From NCBI RefSeq assembly GCF_037042905.1, contig NC_087250.1:1279501-1343500 (forward strand): a DNA stretch of 64,000 bases, in the 5' to 3' direction. This document shows, piece by piece, positions 23,067 through 30,749 of this stretch (position 1 is the first letter of the stretch; the number at the start of each line of letters is the position of its first letter). A program made the position numbers and the translations under genes. This DNA comes from Lytechinus pictus (taxonomy: Eukaryota; Echinodermata; Echinoidea; Temnopleuroida; Toxopneustidae). Below the pieces are notes generated by a model. It was not told where the DNA came from, made no database searches, and saw nothing but the letters and a program-made list of their open reading frames with translations.

Positions 23067-23075
23067 CTATTTATA
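23067..23075 (-). promoter_or_regulatory. TATA box of the 68-aa gene
   Basis: TATAAATAG on the minus strand, 54-62 bp upstream of the ATG at 23013. The spacing leaves about 25-30 bp to a start site and a short leader. Confidence 0.55.
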
Positions 23076-24143
23076 CATTTTCGAGCTTTGCGAGAATGTT
23101 CCATGGATCGTGAAATGTTCATAAATTTGGCGGGATATGCAAATGATATGAAAATAAGTGGTTCTCTGCCAACTAACCCTCCGTAGGCCATTAATGCTTT
23201 TGTTTTTACCTCTCGACAACCCATTATTATGGCTTCCTCTCATTCTCTTTACATAGCTCACCCCTGTCTAAATCCATATCCGTCAAATATATATGTCTTC
23301 CGCTCCTGCCTCTTTCAGTGCACCATACATCTACACTCCCTCTTATTCTTTTTCATTTTGTTATTTTATTTATCTTTTGTACACATACACAAAGAAATGC
23401 GAAAATGATGCAAAGTCATAGGAGAGGAAATAACTCGAAATCTTTATTGGAAATTCGTTTTACATTTCTTTAAAACCATTTGCAGTGCAATCATTTGATT
23501 TTTCTTTTAATTTACTCACGTTTTCATTTTTTTTCAACTCATCATGCCACAACATACGAGGCTTAACTACATTTCTTTATTTTTACAAAATATGTAATAC
23601 TGAACTTCTCTCTTTTTAAAAAATACAATCCGATTTTAAACTCTACTTTTTATTCGCTTATGATAACACGTAAGGAAATTTCTTTTTTTTATATATACAA
23701 CATGCGATTCTAAACTAATTTTTTTTAAAATAAAAAATGCAATACCGAGCTTCTTTCCTTAAAAAACACAATCCGATTTTAAACTCTACTTTTTATTCGC
23801 TTATGATAACACGTAAGGAATTTTTTTTTTTTTTTTCATACAACATACGAGGCTTAACTACATTTCTTTATTTTTACAAAATATGTAATACTGAACTTCT
23901 CTCTTTTAAAAAAAAAAAAATACAATCCGATTTTAAACCTTTCTTTTTATTCGCTTATGAGAACACATAAGGATTTTTTTTTTTTTTCAACATGCTATGC
24001 TAAACTACATTTTTTTTTTTTTTTTCATCGACAATATTTTAAACATACGACGTGCATACGCATAAGATGTTTTTAAAATATGACGAGAAGCTTAAGCTAT
24101 ATCACGTTAATAATACAAAGTGAAACTTCTTTCTACAACCCAT
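23076..24143. other. AT-rich non-coding segment of the Polinton, with tandem repeats
   Basis: No gene is seen between the promoter of the 68-aa gene and the stop of the protease gene. The segment is dominated by the 146-bp tandem repeat at 23551 and by T and A runs. Confidence 0.5.
23551..24050. repeat. ~146-bp tandem repeat, about 3.5 copies
   Basis: Units start at 23551, 23699, 23842 and 23989 with 'aacat(a/g)cgaggcttaactac' or variants. Each contains 'acaatccgattttaaactct' and 'tattcgcttatgataacacg'. The spacing is 148, 143 and 147 bp. Copies 1 and 3 are closest; copy 2 has diverged at its start. Confidence 0.8.
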
Positions 24144-24677
24144 TTAATAGCGTCTATTGTAAAGGGCACGGGCAAACTGGTCGCGCACAAACTTGGCGTC
24201 TAACATCGGGTGCTGTCGATTGGTATGCTTGCTCACAAACTGTTGAACGTGTCGATCGTTGTACCCCTTGTCCTTCACATCGAACATGTTGATGATCGTC
24301 TCCATGGGAATTCCCCGGGCTCGGTGCAAGATGTAAAAGATGGCGTACCCGCCACATACGGTCGAGAAATAGCTCTGGAGCTGTCGAGGGTTGTGTCTCG
24401 GCCTTCCCCGGAGCGTATGGCGGCGAAGAAAGTGGCCAATGTCAGGGGGTAGAGGGTGTTTTCCGTAACTGTCGAATACTTCGCTCCTGCCTGTCCGGTC
24501 GAAGAAAATAGAAATCCAGTGCGATCCCTCCTGGTGGCTTCTATCTAGGTTAACGACGAACGCCGACGGGTAGTTGATTTTATCCATCGGCAATTTATCC
24601 GAAGGATACACTCCGGCAAATATCAGGGATGCTCTTTTGTCGTTACCGAGGATGTTGGCGATCTCCTTGGTGTTCAT
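24144..24677 (-). CDS. PRO: Adenain/Ulp1-like cysteine protease (Polinton PRO)
   Basis: 177 aa. The catalytic arrangement of the adenovirus protease/Ulp1 (C5/C48-type) fold is visible: His53 in GSHWISIFF, Asp69 in VFDSYG, Gln101 and the nucleophile Cys108 in STVCGGYAIFY. Length is normal for Polinton proteases (~170-200 aa). In adenoviruses and virophages such enzymes cleave capsid and core precursors during particle maturation; the likely substrates are the capsid and core proteins next door. The ATG at 24677 lies 2 nt after the stop of the major capsid gene, so the two are probably on one transcript. Confidence 0.92.
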   Translation of the reverse strand: MNTKEIANILGNDKRASLIFAGVYPSDKLPMDKINYPSAFVVNLDRSHQEGSHWISIFFDRTGRSEVFDSYGKHPLPPDIGHFLRRHTLRGRPRHNPRQLQSYFSTVCGGYAIFYILHRARGIPMETIINMFDVKDKGYNDRHVQQFVSKHTNRQHPMLDAKFVRDQFARALYNRRY

Positions 24678-24679
24678 CT

Positions 24680-26017
24680 TTACACGCTGAAGTCGTAGAG
24701 GATGTTTCTAGCTCTGTCGATTTCGACCACGTTCTCAAAAGTTCCAATGACGATGATGTTGATGGTCCTGGGGAGCGGTTCCTTGAAATGAATATCCAGA
24801 CGGAGATTGCCGTTCTTTCGGAGGTTGAAACTTCCTTCCGAATTTCCGGTGGGCGTCAGATCGAAAGCAAACATGGTGAACCCTCTACCGTAGTCATCTC
24901 TCGAAATGTAGAGTTCGGGCTGCATTTCGAGCTTATTAAGCTCCGAAAAGAGGGTGTAATATTCTCGCAGGTATTCTTTTCCCGTGCCACCTTCGAAGTC
25001 TGGCTGGAAAGGTTTGCTAGGGACGAGCTTCCCATCCACATCAAGGGCCAGGTAATTGGTCTTGAAATGCTGAAAGTTGAACGGGTTCTTTTCGTAATTC
25101 CCGTTGAACGCCCTGTTGTCGACCATGGCCACGACCACCTTCTTCGGCAGCTGGCCTAAGAACACGTGATCTTGCTGGAGGGACATCTGACCGGTCGAGA
25201 CCGAGATCACTTTCGTGACCACGCGGTCGATGGGATACTTGGCCGTGGTCTTCTCCAACGCTCTCTCTAGAGTCAAGGCCGTTGAAGGCGATACTTTGAT
25301 CTTCCTTACGTAGAGGGTGCAACTTTCGATCTTGACACGGTAGCCAGAAGCCGGAGTGTTGGTCATGAGGCTGAACGCATCCTTGTGACGTATGAGTTTC
25401 ACGCGAAGATCTACCCCGTTGATGAGATAGCGGGGTTGAAAGAAGAGGTCGGCGTGAATGGGTGAGATCATCTCGATCAAGGCCGAATTTTTCGCGTACC
25501 TGTACCTAGCACTCAATCCTTCGTTTTCATCGGCATCACCATCTTCTGGGGATGGCTCTGCAACATCCATCTTGCCCGGAGTGTCCCTTTGAAAGAGGCT
25601 CATGGTGTAGAGAGACTTCAGCGCAGCAGGACCATAGTTGAGCATGACATCGGCGTAGGCCCGGTAGGGGTAGGTCGGCATAGAAGGTGTGACGATTTTC
25701 TCATTCAGGCTGACATCCACCTGACTAAAGAGGGACTGCATGAAGAGATTTACGGGTCCAACCTTATCCGTCGGCTCCAAGTTGGCGCCATTGGCTTTCA
25801 CCACTCTAGCTTTCACTTGAAGGTAGGTTTTTGCCAGGTCGACGTATTCCGTTCCGCTGCCCGACACAAAAAATTCGATTGGACCGCTGTCAATGTTAGC
25901 GATGGGGTGATAATCAACGGCATACCCGTCTTCGACCGCCAGCTGGGTCGGCGGCACCGTGAACAGGTCCAGCGCGCTGGTTGTGCAAGGACAGCTTTTT
26001 TCGTGTACGAGTGCCAT
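24680..26017 (-). CDS. MCP: Polinton major capsid protein (double jelly-roll)
   Basis: 445 aa, the usual size for Polinton capsid proteins. Recognisable family sequence: N-terminal TALDLF-type segment, IEFFVSGSGTEYVDLAKTYL, then LFMQSLFSQVDVSLNE, and the C-terminal block FAFDLTPTGN...GSFNLRKNGNLRLDIHF followed by INIIVIGTFENVVEIDRAR. These correspond to the strands of two consecutive jelly rolls of the hexon-like fold. The protein would form pseudo-hexameric capsomers of an icosahedral particle. It begins 6 bp after the stop of the upstream basic protein gene. Confidence 0.9.
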   Translation of the reverse strand: MALVHEKSCPCTTSALDLFTVPPTQLAVEDGYAVDYHPIANIDSGPIEFFVSGSGTEYVDLAKTYLQVKARVVKANGANLEPTDKVGPVNLFMQSLFSQVDVSLNEKIVTPSMPTYPYRAYADVMLNYGPAALKSLYTMSLFQRDTPGKMDVAEPSPEDGDADENEGLSARYRYAKNSALIEMISPIHADLFFQPRYLINGVDLRVKLIRHKDAFSLMTNTPASGYRVKIESCTLYVRKIKVSPSTALTLERALEKTTAKYPIDRVVTKVISVSTGQMSLQQDHVFLGQLPKKVVVAMVDNRAFNGNYEKNPFNFQHFKTNYLALDVDGKLVPSKPFQPDFEGGTGKEYLREYYTLFSELNKLEMQPELYISRDDYGRGFTMFAFDLTPTGNSEGSFNLRKNGNLRLDIHFKEPLPRTINIIVIGTFENVVEIDRARNILYDFSV

Positions 26018-26023
26018 GTTGTT

Positions 26024-26548
26024 CTAATCGAAGATGTCGTCAAACTTTTTCTTGGAGCGTGATGCACGACGTTTGCTGGCTACTTTACGACTGTGACTCG
26101 GTGCAGACTGGGGGGCTCCTTTTATGGGCTCTCTTCTTCTTTTCTTGGATCCGCCCGCCTTTCCGCTTTCTCGACGCTTCCTTTTACGTGACGGCTGCTT
26201 CTTGTCGGTTATATTGTCCAGGGCGGATGTGATACCCGATTCCAATCCTGCCTTCATGGCTTGTTTGACAAGTTTGGGAGCATTTTTCTTGATGACGGGA
26301 ATGGCGGTCTTCAGCGCATTCCTGGCGAGAGCGGTCGCACCAACTTTGGCGATTTTTGGAACCGCTTTTATCCCAGTGGTGATAGCTGCTCTCCCTACCG
26401 GTATGGCCAACCGGAACAAACTGGATAGAATGCCGCCAAAACCGTGACCCCTCTGATAAGGCGAGCCTTTAAAGACGGGAAGCCCACGCCCTCTCTGGTG
26501 ACGTCCATAATAGTCTGCGTATGCTGCCGGAGAAACGAGCTCCATCAT
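26024..26548 (-). CDS. Basic, Gly-rich virion-type protein (candidate core or membrane-active protein)
   Basis: 174 aa. The N-terminal part is Gly/Arg-rich (GRGLPVFKGSPYQRGHGFGG), followed by an amphipathic/hydrophobic stretch (ILSSLFRLAIPVGRAAITTG), a helical Ala/Lys region, and a very basic tail with nuclear-localisation-type clusters (RKRKRR, KKRRREP, RSKKKF). The 'GxGLPxFxGxxxQRGxG' segment followed by a helix recalls adenovirus minor core/pX- or pVI-type precursors and is shared among Polintons. Gly-rich sites near the N-terminus could be protease sites. A TATA box lies about 60 bp upstream. The role in DNA condensation or membrane lysis is inference. Confidence 0.65.
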   Translation of the reverse strand: MMELVSPAAYADYYGRHQRGRGLPVFKGSPYQRGHGFGGILSSLFRLAIPVGRAAITTGIKAVPKIAKVGATALARNALKTAIPVIKKNAPKLVKQAMKAGLESGITSALDNITDKKQPSRKRKRRESGKAGGSKKRRREPIKGAPQSAPSHSRKVASKRRASRSKKKFDDIFD

Positions 26549-26606
26549 CTGTGGCGTTGATTCGGATCGTAAGCGGTAGAATGATACCTCCTCCTAGACA
26601 CACCTT

Positions 26607-26614
26607 CATTTATA
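26607..26614 (-). promoter_or_regulatory. TATA box upstream of the 174-aa basic protein/capsid/protease genes
   Basis: TATAAATG on the minus strand overlaps the stop codon of the 51-aa gene and lies about 59 bp before the ATG at 26548. It could start a transcript for the 174-aa protein, capsid and protease genes. Confidence 0.45.
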
Positions 26615-26765
26615 TTCTGCGTCTGCGCCGATGGGTTCTGCCCATCTTTTCCAGACGTTTTATGACCTGTCTCACTCGGTGCAGGGTCACCTTCGATTTT
26701 TTCTTTCTCCTCGCTAGACGGTGTCGTTGTTGTTTTTTCCGTTGTACCTTCCTGCGTCTTGCCAT
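26610..26765 (-). CDS. 51-aa protamine-like, extremely basic protein
   Basis: Between the minor capsid gene (stop at 26771) and the 174-aa basic protein gene there is a complete small frame: ATG at 26765, TAA at 26610-26612. It encodes 51 residues, about half of them Arg or Lys (MARRRKVQRKK at the start, RRRRR near the end), with a short helical segment VTLHRVRQVIKRLEK. The position inside a tightly packed virion gene block and the composition suggest a DNA-condensing core protein analogous to adenovirus VII or mu (inference). There is no competing gene on either strand. Confidence 0.6.
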   Translation of the reverse strand: MARRRKVQRKKQQRHRLARRKKKSKVTLHRVRQVIKRLEKMGRTHRRRRRI

Positions 26766-26770
26766 CGGGT

Positions 26771-27550
26771 CTACAGGTAACTGGGAGCCTTTCTTCTAAG
26801 ATGAATCGTTAGGATGACGGTTCCACGCGTGAATGGCACCGACTCGCCCGTTCCATCTCTTATATCGATCTCGATCGTGTCAAATACTTTTGTTTGAACT
26901 CGTTTGTAATGGGGGGTGTGGTAATGGACCGAGAGTTGCATGCCTTTTCGATTTTCCACGTTGACAGCCCGGAGTAGGGGTGCCAGGCTGTTCCCCACGG
27001 TTTCGTGCTCCACGATGTCCGTATAGATGAAAAGGTTGTCGATGGGGTTCAGATTGTAGGTTCGTGGGGGGATCACTCGACCCAGTATCACCTCGATATC
27101 GGATTCGAATCCCAACATGCGGGCGATTTTCCCCTTCAGAATCAGCTGACATCCATCGCTCAAGTCGAAAAGGATTTTTTCCGCATGCTCCATGATGGTG
27201 ATCTGACAGTCTTCGGCAGTGGCTCCTTCCGGTACATTCGGTCTGATTTCTTCCACGAGTGCTTCGATGTTTGAATAGTAACCTTCTCTGAGTTGCTTTT
27301 GGAAATACCGACTTTTTCGAATGTATTGTACCGTTGATTTGGACGGATGATTCTCCTCTGTAATAAGATTATACCACGAAGTCGGGAAAGAGGCGTCAAC
27401 GAGGGCGCACTCGTATTCTCCGGCAAGATGCACGGGTTGGGGGAGTTTTACTTTGAAGTTTGTCAGCGTGTTGTCCGGAAATTCTTCTATGCTGCTGTTC
27501 GACGGTAGGGTGATGAAAAAAGAATCTTGCGTCGTTATCGTTCCGGCCAT
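26771..27550 (-). CDS. Polinton minor capsid/penton-like protein (single jelly-roll)
   Basis: 259 aa. The N-terminal segment contains FKVKLPQPVHLAGEYECALV followed by FPTSWYN, the hallmark of the Polinton/virophage penton family. Downstream are beta-rich stretches (VFDTIEIDIRDGTG, FTRGTVILTIHLRR) closing the jelly roll. In related virions this protein forms the pentameric vertices. ATG at 27550 is preceded by a 37-bp gap after the integrase stop; the 51-aa basic gene follows 5 bp downstream. Confidence 0.85.
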   Translation of the reverse strand: MAGTITTQDSFFITLPSNSSIEEFPDNTLTNFKVKLPQPVHLAGEYECALVDASFPTSWYNLITEENHPSKSTVQYIRKSRYFQKQLREGYYSNIEALVEEIRPNVPEGATAEDCQITIMEHAEKILFDLSDGCQLILKGKIARMLGFESDIEVILGRVIPPRTYNLNPIDNLFIYTDIVEHETVGNSLAPLLRAVNVENRKGMQLSVHYHTPHYKRVQTKVFDTIEIDIRDGTGESVPFTRGTVILTIHLRRKAPSYL

Positions 27551-27587
27551 CTTGATGAAATGACGTTCCTCGCTGCTTGACAGCTCT

Positions 27588-28682
27588 TTATGGGGATGTT
27601 GGTCGTTGCTGTAGCCGTTTTACATCCGTGGTCCAGCCCGAAAATTTCTCGGGCCAATTCAGGTACTTGACGTAATATTCTTTGACCCCGTTACGCTTCC
27701 GAGTCTTTAATATTTTTTCGATGGGGAAATAGTCTTCTTCCTTCAGGCGAACTTTTTGGAGTTCTTCGTGGTAGAAAGTCCCTTGCAACGTTTCACCCGC
27801 CAGGTCTGAAATGCGATACACGGGAGGATGACGAGGCACACGCTGTATCACACGGAAGACTTCCTCGGTCCAGCCTGGCAAATACCCTTTCTTGAAAGGT
27901 CGGGCAAGCATGGAGATGCGAACGTGGTCTCCAACGTTTAGCCGGAACCTGGTCTTTGGCGGAGGGCGATTACCATACATCTCATTCCACACCTGCAATT
28001 CTATCTCGTCCGTCACTTCTCGTGGGGCCACACCGATGCTCCTGTGTGTCCTCGCGTTATAAGAACTCAAAAACTCTGGCAACACATCCACGTATTTCCT
28101 GGTATTCCTGTCCGTGAAGTAGCGAAACAGGCGGGTTTTGAGACTCCGGTTAAAACGTTCCACCACCGATGCGTGGGTCTCGTTATTGGTGTTGTAAAAG
28201 CTGATGTGGTTCTCTTTGAGCAAGGCTTGAAAATTCTTGTTGGTGAACTCCGTCCCCTGATCAGCCTGCACCTTGTAAGGGAAACGTCCTCCTTTCAAAA
28301 TATGCTTGAAGGCCTTCACCAGGGAAACCCCCGTTTTATTCTTTAACGGCACTGCCCAGCCATACTTGCTAAACACGTCGATCACGGTCAGAATGAATTT
28401 GTGACCCCTGTTAACTCTGGAAAATCGAGAAACATCCACGAGGTCGATCTGCCAGAGGAAATCGATTCCATGAGAGTAGACCCTATTGCGGGGATATCTC
28501 CTCCGAAGTGGCTTGTGTTTGGTGTAGGTCGGAAGACTCTGAAGGAATTCCTTGACCTTTCTTCTGCTGACCTTCAGTCCCTCCTTTTTCGCAGCTTGAT
28601 ACAGGTTTTCGGCTCCACCAAAACCTCCAGGATGATCGGCGTTGCGATAAATGTTTTCCAGCTCCTTTTCCGTCGACATCAT
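27588..28682 (-). CDS. INT: Retrovirus-type integrase with C-terminal chromodomain (Polinton INT)
   Basis: 364 aa from ATG 28682; the open frame extends 5' but without another ATG. The catalytic D,D,E triad is visible: Asp in WQIDLVDVS (residue ~80), Asp in VQADQGTEF (~141), Glu in SVVERFNRS (~175), with 33 residues between the last two as usual for Polintons. An SH3-like region (LNVGDHVRIS) follows, and a chromodomain closes the protein (YFPIEKILKTRKRNGVKEYY, then VKYLNWP and WT). The enzyme would join the AG/CT ends to host DNA, making 6-bp duplications as seen at this insertion. The chromodomain may steer insertion to marked chromatin (family knowledge). Confidence 0.95.
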   Translation of the reverse strand: MMSTEKELENIYRNADHPGGFGGAENLYQAAKKEGLKVSRRKVKEFLQSLPTYTKHKPLRRRYPRNRVYSHGIDFLWQIDLVDVSRFSRVNRGHKFILTVIDVFSKYGWAVPLKNKTGVSLVKAFKHILKGGRFPYKVQADQGTEFTNKNFQALLKENHISFYNTNNETHASVVERFNRSLKTRLFRYFTDRNTRKYVDVLPEFLSSYNARTHRSIGVAPREVTDEIELQVWNEMYGNRPPPKTRFRLNVGDHVRISMLARPFKKGYLPGWTEEVFRVIQRVPRHPPVYRISDLAGETLQGTFYHEELQKVRLKEEDYFPIEKILKTRKRNGVKEYYVKYLNWPEKFSGWTTDVKRLQQRPTSP

Positions 28683-28805
28683 CCACACCCCTGATATAGA
28701 TGCTACCTCTACAGCATGCCAAGACGCACCTTAACTTTCGAAACTGAAGATGAAATGTGGGAAGTTTTAGCCAGTCCATTCTTTTTAACGGCTCCACACC
28801 GTTCA

Positions 28806-29498
28806 CTAATCTGGATACTGACTGAGCCAGTCCCAGGATGCCTTGACTCTTTTATGCTTTCTTTTAGATGATCTGACGGGTGTTGAGGTGGCTAGCGTGC
28901 TCTCATCCACGCTTTCAGGATGCATCGTCTCCCAACTGACCCCGTCGGCGACCAAATCCCTGGGAGGGTTTAGCCGGGAGAGGGCGAGAGCAAATTCACC
29001 CCACCCTCGAGGACGAATCTTCCCGGGTCTCGATCTGGAAAGGATGTCCTTGATGAGGTCCAAGGCATGAGTGCCAGACACCGTCGTTCCGTTATTCATC
29101 ATTTCCCCTCTCCGACTAAAAGCCAGCGTGGATCCTCCTTCGTTCTGAATGAGTTGTACGAGGCGTTTTCCTTTTCCTTTGAGGGACTTGGTCAGTCCGT
29201 CTATCACTGCCTCCCCCCACGAGATCTGAGGGTCGGGATCGGGCGTCTCCGCTTCTTGCACGGTGACGGCCACCGGCTGGTTCAGTTTTTGGTGCAGGGT
29301 TATGTATCCGAGAAGAGCCTGCTGATAAAGTTTGACCTTTTGATCGAGGGGGATGTCATTGCGTCTCAAAATAGTTTGCATCTGCGTATCCAAGTTATCC
29401 AAACCTTGGTAGGCGGGTTGCTGGGTAGAATGTGGAGAGTGAGAAAATTGCTGGGCCATTTCCTGAGGCACGAGAACCATTTTCTTGGCGTTATCCAT
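28806..29498 (-). CDS. Conserved Polinton protein (230 aa), function unknown
   Basis: Starts ATG 29498 (MDNAKKMVLVPQEMAQQ). A Gln-rich N-terminus is followed by a helical segment (LDTQMQTILRRNDIPLDQKV, KLYQQALLGYITLHQKL) and a compact middle domain (ALDLIKDILSRSR, GWGEFALALSRLNPP). The C-terminus is basic (SSKRKHKRVKASWDWLSQYP). A protein of this design, with an 'I...(D/E)xKxxLY' helix, occurs in other animal Polintons between the integrase and the ATPase (recalled, not searched). It could be a structural or DNA-binding protein. It begins about 4 bp after the preceding gene's stop, as part of the same head-to-tail block. Confidence 0.65.
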   Translation of the reverse strand: MDNAKKMVLVPQEMAQQFSHSPHSTQQPAYQGLDNLDTQMQTILRRNDIPLDQKVKLYQQALLGYITLHQKLNQPVAVTVQEAETPDPDPQISWGEAVIDGLTKSLKGKGKRLVQLIQNEGGSTLAFSRRGEMMNNGTTVSGTHALDLIKDILSRSRPGKIRPRGWGEFALALSRLNPPRDLVADGVSWETMHPESVDESTLATSTPVRSSKRKHKRVKASWDWLSQYPD

Positions 29499-29502
29499 GA
29501 CT

Positions 29503-29937
29503 CTATCGGCGATGCCTCACGTTCCGACTGATCTTCTTTGTGCCGGTCACGGCTTTCTTATTCCGTGCAGCTGCACGCCGTCGCCTTCTTCTGTCCACGG
29601 CCTTTTTTATGCCTCCGACGACCAAATTGCCGAGAAGGCCCAAAATCGGCCCAGCCAGCAGAGAGAGAAAACCCCCTCTTTGGTGGACGATTTTTTTCTT
29701 CTTGGCGAATGACACGTTGCGATCTCCCAGTTCTCTGATTCGTGCTCTGTGTCTTTTTAGTTGTTTGGTTTCCCGGTTGGAGAGGTTAAGGCAGCCTCGT
29801 AAAACGTTGTGACATATTTCGGAGAGACACTTGCAAAGATCGTCCGAAGCTCCTTCGAGTATAGCATTCTTCTGTTTCGGGGTTCCACGAGCCAGCACTT
29901 CCAAGAAGGGGGTGTTTCTCTCTAATCTGTTTGCCAT
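29503..29937 (-). CDS. Conserved Polinton small protein with hydrophobic segment (candidate minor virion protein)
   Basis: 144 aa from ATG 29937 (MANRLERNTPFLEVLARG). The frame is open further 5' but only with a GTG. The pattern RNTPFLEVLARGTPKQKNAI, then a Cys-containing helix (DDLCKCLSEICHNVLRG), an 'LKRH...IREL' helix, KKKKIVHQRGGF and a hydrophobic stretch (LLAGPILGLLGNLVVGG), is one of the most widespread signatures of animal Polintons and adintovirus-like elements, by my recollection. The tail is very basic. The hydrophobic helix next to basic regions would suit a membrane-active or internal virion protein. A TATA-like TAAATATA lies at 30001-30008, about 65 bp upstream. Confidence 0.7.
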   Translation of the reverse strand: MANRLERNTPFLEVLARGTPKQKNAILEGASDDLCKCLSEICHNVLRGCLNLSNRETKQLKRHRARIRELGDRNVSFAKKKKIVHQRGGFLSLLAGPILGLLGNLVVGGIKKAVDRRRRRRAAARNKKAVTGTKKISRNVRHRR

Positions 29938-30005
29938 TAGGGGTGTTGTCTCATCACCCTCGAATTTAAAACTAAAGCCTTGAATCCTGTTCACACCTCT
30001 TATAT

Positions 30006-30647
30006 TTATTTCCTCAAGTACGCAACGTGCACATCCCCGGGAAAGATGCCAGTTCTCACTCGCACCTGCTCCGGCGTTTCGGGTTTCAAATCTATGAACA
30101 GGTAACCGAAAGGGGTAGATGTGGCATCTTGATAACTTTCCTGTATGAATTTGGGCCGGTCGGGGGCCAGCTGGCGGGCCAAGTATTGAATTTGAGACCG
30201 ATCCCTCGTATTTTTGGTGAGTACGAGAATGTCAGCATTCAAACTTATACTGCGGCTCTGAGATCCTCGGTGAAAAATATTTTGGGTCAAGAGAACCACG
30301 GATGTATTCAGGTGGTGGGAATGAATGGCAAAGAGTTTGGTAACTCGCGCATCTTTGGAGGCGTCGGACATAAGATCGTCGAGCACCAGCAGATTTGGAT
30401 GTGCGGTGTTGAACTGGGTAGGAAGGTCGTCGGGCAATCCTTCGTGAAATTCTACATTGGGAATTTCCGTTTGAATCTGTGAAAAAGTCTCCCGTTGGTA
30501 TTGCCCGTAACACCAGAGTATTTTGACGAATTGTCGGTCAAACAACGTCTCTCCGTTCTTCAACAATTTCCTTATCAAGGTCGTTTTGCCGGACATGGAT
30601 GGTCCTGCCAGTATTATCCTAAACGGTGTCTTAATTCGCAGGTCCAT
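30006..30647 (-). CDS. ATP: FtsK/HerA-type genome-packaging ATPase
   Basis: 213 aa from ATG 30647, which has a strong Kozak context (ACCATGG) and a TATATAT box 35-45 bp upstream; the frame is open 34 codons further up to 30749. Walker A is GPSMSGKTT near the N-terminus. Walker B is NLLVLDDLM, and a sensor-like LLTQN follows. This is the A32-like family that pumps DNA into capsids in nucleocytoplasmic viruses and virophages, and it is a core Polinton gene. Length is normal. It lies directly after the polymerase stop, with the 144-aa gene downstream. Confidence 0.93.
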   Translation of the reverse strand: MDLRIKTPFRIILAGPSMSGKTTLIRKLLKNGETLFDRQFVKILWCYGQYQRETFSQIQTEIPNVEFHEGLPDDLPTQFNTAHPNLLVLDDLMSDASKDARVTKLFAIHSHHLNTSVVLLTQNIFHRGSQSRSISLNADILVLTKNTRDRSQIQYLARQLAPDRPKFIQESYQDATSTPFGYLFIDLKPETPEQVRVRTGIFPGDVHVAYLRK

Positions 30648-30680
30648 GGTTAATACTAACCCTCGTGGTAAAAACAATGT

Positions 30681-30690
30681 CATATATACC
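30681..30690 (-). promoter_or_regulatory. TATA box for the ATPase gene
   Basis: GGTATATATG on the minus strand, 34-43 bp before ATG 30647. It supports the shorter ATPase start over the ATG at 30749. Confidence 0.45.
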
Positions 30691-30749
30691 TGTTGAGGAT
30701 CGGCTCTTAATTCGTTCACGATGTAACGCGGGCACTTCCCAACGTTCAT

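Noticed and set aside
24629-25159. 176-codon plus-strand frame opposite the capsid gene
   Set aside because: Antisense shadow of the capsid and protease genes.
28483-28806. 107-codon frame overlapping the integrase start
   Set aside because: It begins with GTG, overlaps the integrase in another frame and has frame-shadow composition.
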